From the NCBI GenBank assembly GCA_045658315.1, contig JAZOUV010000097.1, positions 1 through 22,040 of the forward strand: a stretch of 22,040 nucleotides of DNA, given 5' to 3'. The position numbers were made by a program, and so were the translations under genes. This document shows, one piece after another, positions 15,846 through 22,040 of this stretch (position 1 is the stretch's first letter; the number at the start of each line of letters is the position of its first letter). The DNA comes from RGIG1995 sp045658315 (lineage in GTDB: Bacteria; Bacillota; Clostridia; Oscillospirales; CAG-272). A model generated the notes under the pieces. That model was not told the origin of the DNA and ran no database searches. It was given only the letters and a program-made list of their open reading frames with translations.

Positions 15846-17495
15846 ATGGCAAATATTTTGAAAAAATCCGAAAAGTTCAAAGGTGTAAAGGGTCCTGTTC
15901 TTACGATAGTTATGGACGGTGTGGGAATTGCTCCCAACAACGACGGCAATGCTTTTGCGAAGGCGTATACCCCTACACTCGACAGACTTATGAAGGAATA
16001 TCCTACACTTGTACTTAAGGCACACGGCACAGCAGTAGGCCTTCCCGGAGATGACGATATGGGTAACTCCGAGGTTGGACACAACGCTCTCGGCTCAGGA
16101 CAGGTATTCAGTCAGGGGGCAAAGCTGGTATCCGAATCTATAGAAAGCGGCAAGATGTTTGCAAGCGAAACATGGCAGACACTTACCAAGAATGTTCTTG
16201 AAAACAACTCTACATTGCATTTTCTCGGACTTTTCTCCGACGGTAACGTTCACTCGCATATTAATCACCTTAAGGCGATGATCGAACAGGCAAAAACTTG
16301 CGGAATAGCAAAGGTGCGTGTTCACATTCTTCTTGACGGAAGAGATGTCGGTGAAACATCGGCTCTTGAATATATTGAGCCTTTTGAAGAATTTATCGGT
16401 AATCTCCGCGATGCATCATTTGATATCAAGATCGCATCAGGCGGCGGCAGAATGAAGATCACTATGGACAGATACGAAGCTAACTGGTCAATGGTAGAAG
16501 AGGGCTGGAAAACTCACGTTCTCGGCGAAGGCAGATATTTCGCATCGGCTGCCGAGGCTGTTAAGACATACAGAGAAGAGACGGGAGCTATCGACCAAGA
16601 TCTTCCCCCCTTCGTTATCGCAGAAGAAGGCAAGCCTGTCGGAACGGTTGAAGACAAGGACAGCGTTATTTTCTTCAACTTCAGAGGCGACCGTTCTATT
16701 GAAATATCTACTGCATTCGACTCGAAGTCGTTTGATAAATTTGACAGAAAGCGTGTTCCCGACGTCATGTATGCAGGTATGCTTGAATATGACGGCGACC
16801 TTCATATTCCTTCGCGTTATCTTGTAAATCCCCCCGAAATAACACAGACAATGGGCGAGTATCTCACAAATGCCGGAATCAGCCAGTTTGCTCTTTCCGA
16901 GACACAGAAATACGGACACGTAACGTATTTCTGGAACGGAAACAAGAGTGGAAAATTCAGTGAGGAGCTCGAAACATACGTCGAGATACCCTCGGACGTA
17001 GTTCCTTTTGAACAGCGTCCCTGGATGAAGTGTGCTGAAATTACGGATAAGCTCATTGAAGCTCTCGAAAGCAAGAAATACAAGGTTTTGAGAGTAAACT
17101 TCCCGAATGGCGATATGGTAGGGCATACGGGTAATTTCCACGCAACAAAGATAAGTCTTGAAGCACTTGACCTCTGTATCAAGCGTATTCTTGAGGCACT
17201 TGATAAGGTGGGTGGTACAGCAATTATTACTGCTGACCACGGCAACTCAGACGAAATGTACGAAATGGATAAAAAAACAGGTGCTCCCAAGGCGAACAAG
17301 GACGGCTCACTTAAGTCCAAGACGAGCCATACACTTAACCCCGTTCCCATGATAATTTACGATAACAACGACAGAGCCGCATACAACGTTAAGGAAGGCA
17401 ATTTCGGACTTTCCAATGTTGCGGCAACCGTTGTAAATCTTCTCGGATATGAAAAGCCGGAGGCTTGGGACGAGTCGGTTATTGAGCTCAAATAA
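15846..17495 (+). CDS. gpmI: 2,3-bisphosphoglycerate-independent phosphoglycerate mutase
   Basis: A 549-residue cytoplasmic glycolytic enzyme that interconverts 3- and 2-phosphoglycerate with two Mn/Zn ions. Visible catalytic parts are D24 (VMDGVG), the phosphoserine S75 in GNSEVGH, the phosphatase-like NGDMVGHTG near 421-429, TADHGN near 463-467 and SHT near 494-496. It is about 40 residues longer than the common 510-residue bacterial form. It carries blocks I know from plant-type enzymes (SGGGRMKITMDRYE, GMLEYDGDLHIPSRYLV, HVTYFWNGNKSGKF), so it belongs to the longer, plant-like branch. The ATG at 15846 is preferred over 15837, which lies one base from GGAGG; the chosen start is 10 bases away. 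It begins an operon with a sortase 19 bases downstream. Confidence 0.96.
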   Translation: MANILKKSEKFKGVKGPVLTIVMDGVGIAPNNDGNAFAKAYTPTLDRLMKEYPTLVLKAHGTAVGLPGDDDMGNSEVGHNALGSGQVFSQGAKLVSESIESGKMFASETWQTLTKNVLENNSTLHFLGLFSDGNVHSHINHLKAMIEQAKTCGIAKVRVHILLDGRDVGETSALEYIEPFEEFIGNLRDASFDIKIASGGGRMKITMDRYEANWSMVEEGWKTHVLGEGRYFASAAEAVKTYREETGAIDQDLPPFVIAEEGKPVGTVEDKDSVIFFNFRGDRSIEISTAFDSKSFDKFDRKRVPDVMYAGMLEYDGDLHIPSRYLVNPPEITQTMGEYLTNAGISQFALSETQKYGHVTYFWNGNKSGKFSEELETYVEIPSDVVPFEQRPWMKCAEITDKLIEALESKKYKVLRVNFPNGDMVGHTGNFHATKISLEALDLCIKRILEALDKVGGTAIITADHGNSDEMYEMDKKTGAPKANKDGSLKSKTSHTLNPVPMIIYDNNDRAAYNVKEGNFGLSNVAATVVNLLGYEKPEAWDESVIELK

Positions 17496-17514
17496 AAGTT
17501 ATTAAGGAGAAAAA

Positions 17515-18804
17515 ATGGAAAACAACGATAAGAACCGTGTTGAAAACACTGAAGCTGAAGAAGAAAAGGTTAAAAGGCTTGATACTGCCGAAGAACAGAT
17601 GTTTTCTTCTTTGTCCGAAGAGTTTGTAAATAGTGATTTGGGAGAACAGAAGGCTGATTCTCCCGAATCACCTGAAAAAAAGAATAATGAACCGGCAACT
17701 GTCGATGTTTCCTTTTCTTCTTTGTCTGAAAAAACGTCCGACGACATAGTATCGGCGGAAGAAAAAAAGAAAGAAAAAAAGTCCAAGTTAGGGTGGAGTT
17801 CGATTTTACTGGCAATCTTTTTGGCGATCTTTCTTGTTTCGGCAGTTATGATAGCCTTTCATCTGTTCGACGGATACCGGACAGAAAAAAGCTATTCGGA
17901 CATGAATAAGGATTTCTTTGGGGATTCGGACAGAACGGGATATATGAGTTATCTTGCTCCCGCAGTTCTCGACAAGGAAACACCTCAGTACGGAAGTTTC
18001 AGACAAGGGTCGGGTATCGTAGAATATTCAGTTATTGATACGAATAACCCATTCTTTGCTCAATATAAAGCAAAGCTTACCGAATACCAAAAAACCAATC
18101 CCGATATATTCTGTTGGATACAGGTTGACGGAACGGGCATAAGCTACCCTTGTGTTAAGGGAACTGACAACGACTACTACCTTGACCACACGGCGTTGCT
18201 TGAGTATAGCGTAAACGGTGCAATCTTTGCCGATTACAGATGCAATACCACCATTTTGGAGAACCCGAACCTTGTGCTGTACGGACACAATATGATTCAG
18301 CAGGGAGTAATGTTCTCGGATATGTTGAAGTTCTTGGATCAGCAGTTTTTTTTGAATAACAGATATATAACGATTTTTACAACCGATGCTGTGTACAGAT
18401 ACGAGATATTTGCCGTATATAAAACCACTTCAACTTATCGTTACTGCCAGATAGGATTTATGTCTGCAGAATCATTTGTGAATTGGTGTAATGAGATGAA
18501 TTCCAATTCTACGTACAGCAGAAACACGGGACAATTTACTCCACACAGCCGAGTTTTAACTTTATCTACCTGTGTTACGGGAGCACCGGATGACAGATAC
18601 GCATTGCAGGCAAGGCTTGTTTCTGTTGAAAAGAGTCCCAATGCTGTAATTGAATTGCCCGACGGTGATGAGTTTAACAAGGTTAATCCCAATGATAAGG
18701 TTCCTCTCGATGACCTTGAGCTTCCTTTGCAATCCGAAGACCCGGTAAGCACGGAGGTGTTCCCGGAGAGTGAGCCCGAAATAGATATTCTCGCAGAACC
18801 GTAA
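17515..18804 (+). CDS. Class B sortase with long acidic cytoplasmic tail
   Basis: A 429-residue membrane-anchored transpeptidase that would attach surface proteins to peptidoglycan. Residues 1-91 are a charged, Glu/Lys/Ser-rich N-terminal region predicted to be cytoplasmic and disordered, with FSSLSE occurring twice (30-35 and 67-72). One membrane helix spans about 94-117. The sortase domain (165-370) has catalytic H258 in LVLYGHNM, C353 in TLSTC and R361 in DDRYALQARLV, with CWIQVDGTGISYPC typical of class B. An acidic Pro/Glu-rich tail follows to the C-terminus. AAGGAG lies 5 bases before the ATG. No protein with an obvious sorting signal is in the window, so substrates are elsewhere. Gene spacing to its neighbours (19 and 17 bases) indicates co-transcription. 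Confidence 0.93.
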   Translation: MENNDKNRVENTEAEEEKVKRLDTAEEQMFSSLSEEFVNSDLGEQKADSPESPEKKNNEPATVDVSFSSLSEKTSDDIVSAEEKKKEKKSKLGWSSILLAIFLAIFLVSAVMIAFHLFDGYRTEKSYSDMNKDFFGDSDRTGYMSYLAPAVLDKETPQYGSFRQGSGIVEYSVIDTNNPFFAQYKAKLTEYQKTNPDIFCWIQVDGTGISYPCVKGTDNDYYLDHTALLEYSVNGAIFADYRCNTTILENPNLVLYGHNMIQQGVMFSDMLKFLDQQFFLNNRYITIFTTDAVYRYEIFAVYKTTSTYRYCQIGFMSAESFVNWCNEMNSNSTYSRNTGQFTPHSRVLTLSTCVTGAPDDRYALQARLVSVEKSPNAVIELPDGDEFNKVNPNDKVPLDDLELPLQSEDPVSTEVFPESEPEIDILAEP

Positions 18805-18821
18805 AAAAGAAAGGAAAAAAT

Positions 18822-19532
18822 ATGATTTCCGTTGTAATACCTGTTTATAATGAAGAAAAAAGAATAGATAAAACAGCGGAAATTCTTGATTCCTATTTGA
18901 GAAAGAATTTTGACAGCTATGAGATTGTATTTTCAAATGACGGAAGCATTGATTCCACATTTGAAAAAGCAAAAAAGATAAGTTTTCAAAACCATTGCGT
19001 AAAAGTTGTCGGTTATGAGACTAATAAGGGCAAGGGCGGAGCAGTACGGCAGGGGATATTGGCATCGGAGGGGGATATAATTCTTTTTACCGACTGCGAT
19101 CTTGCCTATGGAACCGAAGTTATAGGACAGGCTGTTAGTTACTTTGAAGAGACCGGTGCTGACATTGTAACAGGTTCGCGTAATCTGAATGCCGAAAGCT
19201 ACGAGGGATACACTTTTATAAGAAAAGTAATGTCAAAGGTGTATTTCAAGATAATTGCTTTTGTCTCGGGGTTTAAGCTGACCGATTCTCAATGCGGATT
19301 TAAGTGTTTTACTAAAAAAGCGGCTCACGATATTTTTTCTGAGTGTATTATTAACAGCTTTGCTTTTGACCTTGAAGCTTTGATAAAAGCTCAGAATAAG
19401 GGTTATAATATTGCAGAAATGCCTGTTAAGATATTGCATAACGATAACAGCGAATCAAAAGTAAGAATGATACGTGATACAATTAAAATGCTCGGCGACA
19501 TAAGAGAAATAAGAAAGCAAAACAGAGCATAA
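18822..19532 (+). CDS. Family 2 glycosyltransferase, polyprenyl-phosphate glucosyltransferase-like
   Basis: A 236-residue GT-A fold glycosyltransferase. It opens with VVIPVYNEEKRI, has NDGSIDST for the nucleotide site, NKGKGGAVRQGI, the metal-binding TDCD near 91-94, and GSRNL. The stretch SQCGFKCFTKKAA closely matches the ALG5/dolichyl-phosphate glucosyltransferase subgroup, which moves a hexose from a nucleotide sugar to a lipid phosphate. No membrane helix is evident, so it probably works at the inner face of the membrane on an undecaprenyl-phosphate type acceptor. AAAGGA precedes the ATG. It ends the gpmI-sortase operon, so a role in wall or surface glycan decoration is plausible but inferred. 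Confidence 0.9.
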   Translation: MISVVIPVYNEEKRIDKTAEILDSYLRKNFDSYEIVFSNDGSIDSTFEKAKKISFQNHCVKVVGYETNKGKGGAVRQGILASEGDIILFTDCDLAYGTEVIGQAVSYFEETGADIVTGSRNLNAESYEGYTFIRKVMSKVYFKIIAFVSGFKLTDSQCGFKCFTKKAAHDIFSECIINSFAFDLEALIKAQNKGYNIAEMPVKILHNDNSESKVRMIRDTIKMLGDIREIRKQNRA

Positions 19533-19553
19533 ATAATAAACGATTATTAAACA

Positions 19554-19634
19554 AAAACGGCGGAAGATAAACTCTTGTCTCTACGACATAAAATGACGGT
19601 GGTGTGTAGGGGCGGGGCTTGCTTCTGCCGTTTT
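19554..19634 (+). repeat. Imperfect inverted repeat, possible dispersed intergenic element or terminator
   Basis: AAAACGGCGGAAG (19554-19566) pairs with CTTCTGCCGTTTT (19622-19634), 13 bp with one G-U pair, around a 55-base interior containing TGTAGGGGCGGGG. The right arm ends in TTTTGTGT, so it could terminate the operon. The interior resembles short GC-rich intergenic repeats I associate with Clostridia; this is from memory and unverified. Confidence 0.5.
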
Positions 19635-19694
19635 GTGTAATTCAAACAGAATTTACGATTTGTTGGCTTGGTAAATATAATGTACAAAAAACTA

Positions 19695-19723
19695 TTGCAT
19701 TTGTATGTTTTATATGATACACT
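19695..19723 (+). promoter_or_regulatory. Possible promoter of the LysR gene
   Basis: TTGCAT (19695-19700), a 17-base spacer and TACACT (19718-19723); both boxes match 4 of 6 or better. A separate TATAAT at 19676-19681 lacks a good -35. Confidence 0.4.
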
Positions 19724-19795
19724 ATTATCAACAGAAAGAAAAATTATTTTGATTTGTTTTTCTATAAAAATATGTAATGAATGCCGAGGTGTATT

Positions 19796-20695
19796 ATGGT
19801 AGATCCTAAAATTGAGTCGTTGCTGACGGTAGCCAAATACGGAAATTTTACAAGGGCAGCAGAGGTTTTATCTCTTACACAGCCTGCGGTTAGCCATCAC
19901 ATCAAGCAGCTTGAAAATGAACTGGGAATTACCATTTTTTCTCGCAAAAAAGGCGATTTAAGGCTTACTGTTGCAGGAGAAATCGTTGTAAAATACGCTA
20001 TGAGAATGAATGCTATCTACGATAGAATGAAAGAGGTTTTATCGGACAGAGAGAATAATATCGAGCGTTTGCGAATAGGAATAACCCATACTGCAGAGAG
20101 TAATGTTATTGCCGAGGTTTTGGCAAAGTACGGAAGCGATAATCCCGATATTATTATTACTATCATTACAGACTCTATAAAAAATCTTTATAGTATGCTT
20201 GAAAATTACGAAATTGATTTTGCGATAGTAGAGGGGATTTCGGGTAATTCGGATATTAATTCGTTACTTCTCGATACGGACTATCTGGTATGTGCTGTTG
20301 CAAACGAGAATCCGATATCTAAGCAGTCTATGGTTACTATCGAAGAGCTGAAAAAGCAGAGACTTATTCTACGTCTTCCTATGTCGGGAACGGTAAATTT
20401 GTTTGTAAGCAGTCTTGAGAGCATAAACAGGTCGATAGATGAGTTTAACGTTATTCTTGAGGTTGACAATATTGATACCATAAAGACTCTTATAAGAAAG
20501 AATCTTGGTGTGTCCATTTTGCCTAAATCCACTTGTATGGACGAGGTGAGAAAACAGAAAATGACGGTTTTGCCTATAGAGAATTTGAGTATGATAAGAG
20601 AGACCAATATAATATATCTTAAAGACTTTAATCATACCGAAGTATTGAAGGATATTACCAAGCTTTACAACAGGATTACAAAAGTTCAGAAATAA
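19796..20695 (+). CDS. LysR-family transcription regulator
   Basis: A 299-residue regulator with the standard LysR layout. Residues 1-60 hold the winged helix-turn-helix (YGNFTRAAEVLSLTQPAVSH, then QLENELGITIFSR). Residues 87-295 form the periplasmic-binding-like effector domain, with RLRIGITHT opening it and FNVILEVDNIDTIKTLIRKN and GVSILPKS near its hinge. Family members usually bind a small metabolite and control a neighbouring or divergent gene. Here no divergent partner exists; the gene immediately downstream is a broken ridA. The ATG at 19796 is chosen over 19781 because GAGGTG (19786-19791) lies 4 bases before it and the product then starts in the usual register. Target and ligand cannot be told. 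Confidence 0.92.
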   Translation: MVDPKIESLLTVAKYGNFTRAAEVLSLTQPAVSHHIKQLENELGITIFSRKKGDLRLTVAGEIVVKYAMRMNAIYDRMKEVLSDRENNIERLRIGITHTAESNVIAEVLAKYGSDNPDIIITIITDSIKNLYSMLENYEIDFAIVEGISGNSDINSLLLDTDYLVCAVANENPISKQSMVTIEELKKQRLILRLPMSGTVNLFVSSLESINRSIDEFNVILEVDNIDTIKTLIRKNLGVSILPKSTCMDEVRKQKMTVLPIENLSMIRETNIIYLKDFNHTEVLKDITKLYNRITKVQK

Positions 20696-20711
20696 AAAAA
20701 TATAACCTTTT

Positions 20712-20919
20712 AAACTTGCGGCTGTTCCTGAAGCAAGCGGGGCTACGTTTGACGACGGTGTACAAACAACTTGCTTTTTGGCGGATATTGCAGATTTTCA
20801 GCATTTAGCGATGTGTATGCGAAGTATATAACTTCAGCACCTGCACGTAGTTGTTTTGCGGTAAAGATTTGCCTAAAGGTGCATTGGTCGAAGTTGAGGT
20901 AATAGCATATCCTGCATAA
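20712..20919 (+). pseudogene. ridA: Decayed ridA fragment (C-terminal half)
   Basis: RidA (YjgF) is a small enamine/imine deaminase of about 125 residues. Three consecutive reading-frame pieces rebuild its C-terminal half: frame from 20721 reads ASGATFDDGVQTTCFLADIA then DF; frame from 20798 reads SAFSDVYAKYITSAPARSC then FAVK; frame from 20866 reads DLPKGALVEVEVIAYPA and stops at 20917-20919. The breaks at about 20797 and 20866 each look like a one-base loss. The first half of the gene, including the start, is missing; the LysR stop is only about 20 bases upstream, so a deletion probably joined the two. It includes the usually conserved arginine (APARS) but cannot make a working protein. Confidence 0.85.
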
Positions 20920-20937
20920 GTTTTCGCTTTGGTTAGC

Positions 20938-20966
20938 ACCACCGATTTGTCGGTGGTTTTATTTTC
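20938..20966 (+). terminator. Intrinsic terminator after LysR/ridA fragment
   Basis: A perfect 8-bp stem ACCACCGA (20938-20945) with TCGGTGGT (20950-20957), TTTG loop, then TTTATTTT. It probably ended the original ridA transcript and now serves the LysR gene. Confidence 0.85.
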
Positions 20967-21077
20967 GTAAAAGATTTTATTAAAAAGGAATAAAAAACAA
21001 ATTAATTGCGTATAATGGAGTAGAATTAAAGCGTGAGAGACAGACGGTGTTAAAAAAATAATAATTACAAAAAAGTA

Positions 21078-21106
21078 TTGACAAAGAAAATGAGTTGTAG
21101 TATAAT
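21078..21106 (+). promoter_or_regulatory. Consensus sigma-A promoter of the tRNA-Leu/tRNA-fMet operon
   Basis: Perfect TTGACA (21078-21083), a 17-base spacer and perfect TATAAT (21101-21106), 18 bases before the tRNA-Leu. This is the strongest promoter in the window, fitting a stable RNA gene. Confidence 0.92.
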
Positions 21107-21124
21107 ATATGGGCAGCCAAAAAT

Positions 21125-21214
21125 GCCGGTGTGGCGGAATTGGCAGACGCCCGGGACTTAAAATCCCGTGGGAATTCAACTCCCGTACCGGTTCGACCCC
21201 GGTCACCGGCACCA
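21125..21214 (+). tRNA. tRNA-Leu (anticodon TAA)
   Basis: A 90-nt class II tRNA with encoded CCA. Acceptor GCCGGTG pairs with CACCGGC (21204-21210). The anticodon loop CTTAAAA has TAA at 21159-21161, reading UUA. The long variable arm (GGGA...TCCC) and the T-arm ACCGG-TTCGACC-CCGGT are intact. Confidence 0.97.
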
Positions 21215-21237
21215 AAGTTGTACTTACAAAAGAATAT

Positions 21238-21314
<77 letters not shown>

Positions 21315-21347
21315 ACAATGCGAACCGAAAAAGATATCGGTTCGGAA

Positions 21348-21380
21348 AACCCCGAAACCACAGCGGTTTCGGGGTTTTGT
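21348..21380 (+). terminator. Intrinsic terminator of the tRNA operon
   Basis: AACCCCGAAACC (21348-21359) pairs perfectly with GGTTTCGGGGTT (21365-21376), 12 bp, loop ACAGC, then TTGTTAT. A second hairpin, CGAACCGA/TCGGTTCG, lies just upstream at 21321-21344. Confidence 0.92.
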
Positions 21381-21830
21381 TATGCCATTTTTTAAGGTGT
21401 TATTCAAAAGATATCATTTCCCCAAAACGACCTTTGGGGAGGACTTGAACTAAATACCTTGGCTTTTTTGGGGGCGGATTTTGCGATTTTTTTCGCAGAG
21501 GCTGGCTTTTTTTGTTTGTACTCCCTTCTCTATGATATTTTTTGCGCAACACTCAAAAAAAGTCCGATATTCTGTCAACAAACAGCTTGTGTCATAGAAA
21601 CTGAACGGCAGGAAGTTTTTGCTTTGTGCCGTTATAATGTTTTAGAAAAGTGTAGAAAAAGTCATAATTTTATGCTATAATGTTCTTATAATGATGTTTT
21701 TAGTGCGTCTATGGGATATTAACCTATCCGGAATAAAATCAGGAATGATGATACGCCGCAGCTTTACGGTTATGGTGGTGTTGCTTTTGTCATTATAAAA
21801 GACCAACAAAGTTTGCTGGATGAATAATGA
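21381..21830. other. Non-coding stretch without a supported gene
   Basis: I see no gene with a start, ribosome binding site and plausible protein here. It holds a CCCCAAA/TTTGGGG hairpin (21420-21439), T-rich sequence, an AACGGCA/TGCCGTT hairpin (21604-21633), and a promoter-like extended -10 at 21673-21681. A 35-codon frame at 21691-21798 has no ribosome binding site. The 150 bases after the -10 could be an untranslated leader or a small RNA, but no known RNA motif is recognised. Confidence 0.5.
21673..21681 (+). promoter_or_regulatory. Extended -10 promoter-like site
   Basis: TGCTATAAT (21673-21681), the same extended form as at tRNA-Ser, with a weak TAGAAA (21653-21658) 17 bases upstream. 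What it would transcribe is unclear. Confidence 0.4.
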
Positions 21831-22012
21831 TATAGTTTCATTTTGAGAAAAACGCAGAATAAACGCAATGCATTTTTCGCAAAAGTCAATGACTATTACC
21901 GAAAACGATACAACATAATTTTATAGCTTAATTTTAAGAAATACGCTAAATAAACACAATATACTTTCCACAAATGTCATTGACAACTCTGGAAAACGGT
22001 GAAAAAATCAGA
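21831..22012 (+). repeat. Degenerate 91-bp tandem repeat, two copies
   Basis: Copy A starts at 21831 (TATAGTTTCATTTTGAGAAA) and copy B at 21922 (TATAGCTTAATTTTAAGAAA). Without gaps the first 78 bases agree at about 75% by eye, fading after GAAAACG. Each copy keeps a 9-base palindrome: GTCAATGAC (21885-21893) and GTCATTGAC (21976-21984). No long open frame crosses it, so it is probably regulatory or an untranslated leader. Confidence 0.7.
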
Positions 22013-22018
22013 TGAATG

Positions 22019-22027
22019 TGTTATAAT
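22019..22027 (+). promoter_or_regulatory. Extended -10 promoter of a gene beyond the right edge
   Basis: TGTTATAAT (22019-22027) with a weak GTGAAA 17 bases upstream (21999-22004). AAGGA at the window end (22036-22040) could be the ribosome binding site of the next gene, which would then have a very short leader. Confidence 0.45.
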
Positions 22028-22040
22028 CTTAACATAAGGA

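Noticed and set aside
16488..17240. 250-codon minus-strand frame opposite gpmI
   Set aside because: Lies wholly inside a clear gpmI gene, is cysteine-rich and shows no family features; a shadow frame.
21436..21460. tRNA-like GTTCAAGTCC on the minus strand
   Set aside because: Flanking bases do not form a T-stem and no acceptor or anticodon arm can be built.
21459..21680. 73-codon plus-strand frame with TTG start
   Set aside because: No ribosome binding site, low-complexity Phe-rich start and no recognisable motif.
21691..21798. 35-codon frame starting MMFLVRLWD
   Set aside because: No ribosome binding site and only about 10 bases behind the -10 box; not supportable without conservation data.

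Overview
The window looks like chromosome of a low-to-mid GC, spore-forming, Gram-positive member of the Clostridia. The clues are a SpoVT-type AbrB regulator, a class B sortase, lipoproteins with Gram-positive style lipoboxes, tRNA genes with encoded CCA, AGGAGG-like ribosome binding sites, and near-consensus sigma-A promoters. No phage, insertion sequence, CRISPR array or defence island is visible, so this is mostly ordinary core and transport sequence with a few odd spots.

Layout. 1-1430: a small beta-propeller protein (minus strand) diverges from spoVT (plus). 1431-4259: trkH and trkA, a potassium uptake pair (minus), convergent with spoVT over a shared terminator. 4427-6154 (plus): tRNA-Ser(CGA) with promoter and terminator, a Gfo/Idh/MocA oxidoreductase, and a small tail-anchored protein with a HEPN-like RNNLAH motif. 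6313-9398 (minus): a ferredoxin-fused aldo/keto reductase, a small XRE regulator, and a secreted lipoprotein made of two almost identical 200-residue halves. 9489-15597 (minus): radC, amidase lipoprotein, ABC ATPase, two permeases and a substrate-binding lipoprotein, all tightly spaced and probably one transcript that imports an unidentified carbohydrate-like solute. 15846-19532 (plus): gpmI, class B sortase and a family 2 glycosyltransferase, spaced like one operon. 19796-20695: a LysR regulator, followed by a decayed ridA fragment. 21078-21380: a consensus promoter driving tRNA-Leu(UAA) and initiator tRNA-fMet, then a terminator. 21381-22040: no convincing gene; it holds promoter-like sequence and a degenerate 91-bp tandem repeat leading to a gene outside the window.

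How the genes may work together: the six-gene minus-strand run joins a solute importer to a wall amidase, and the plus-strand run joins a glycolytic enzyme to surface-protein anchoring and a polyprenyl-type glycosyltransferase. These links rest on spacing and strand only. I did not find a clear new multi-gene system. The observations most worth testing are the tail-anchored HEPN-like protein, the 91-bp repeats with a conserved GTCAWTGAC palindrome, the freshly duplicated lipoprotein, the doubly anchored binding protein, the extra base in the initiator tRNA T-stem, and the ridA pseudogene.
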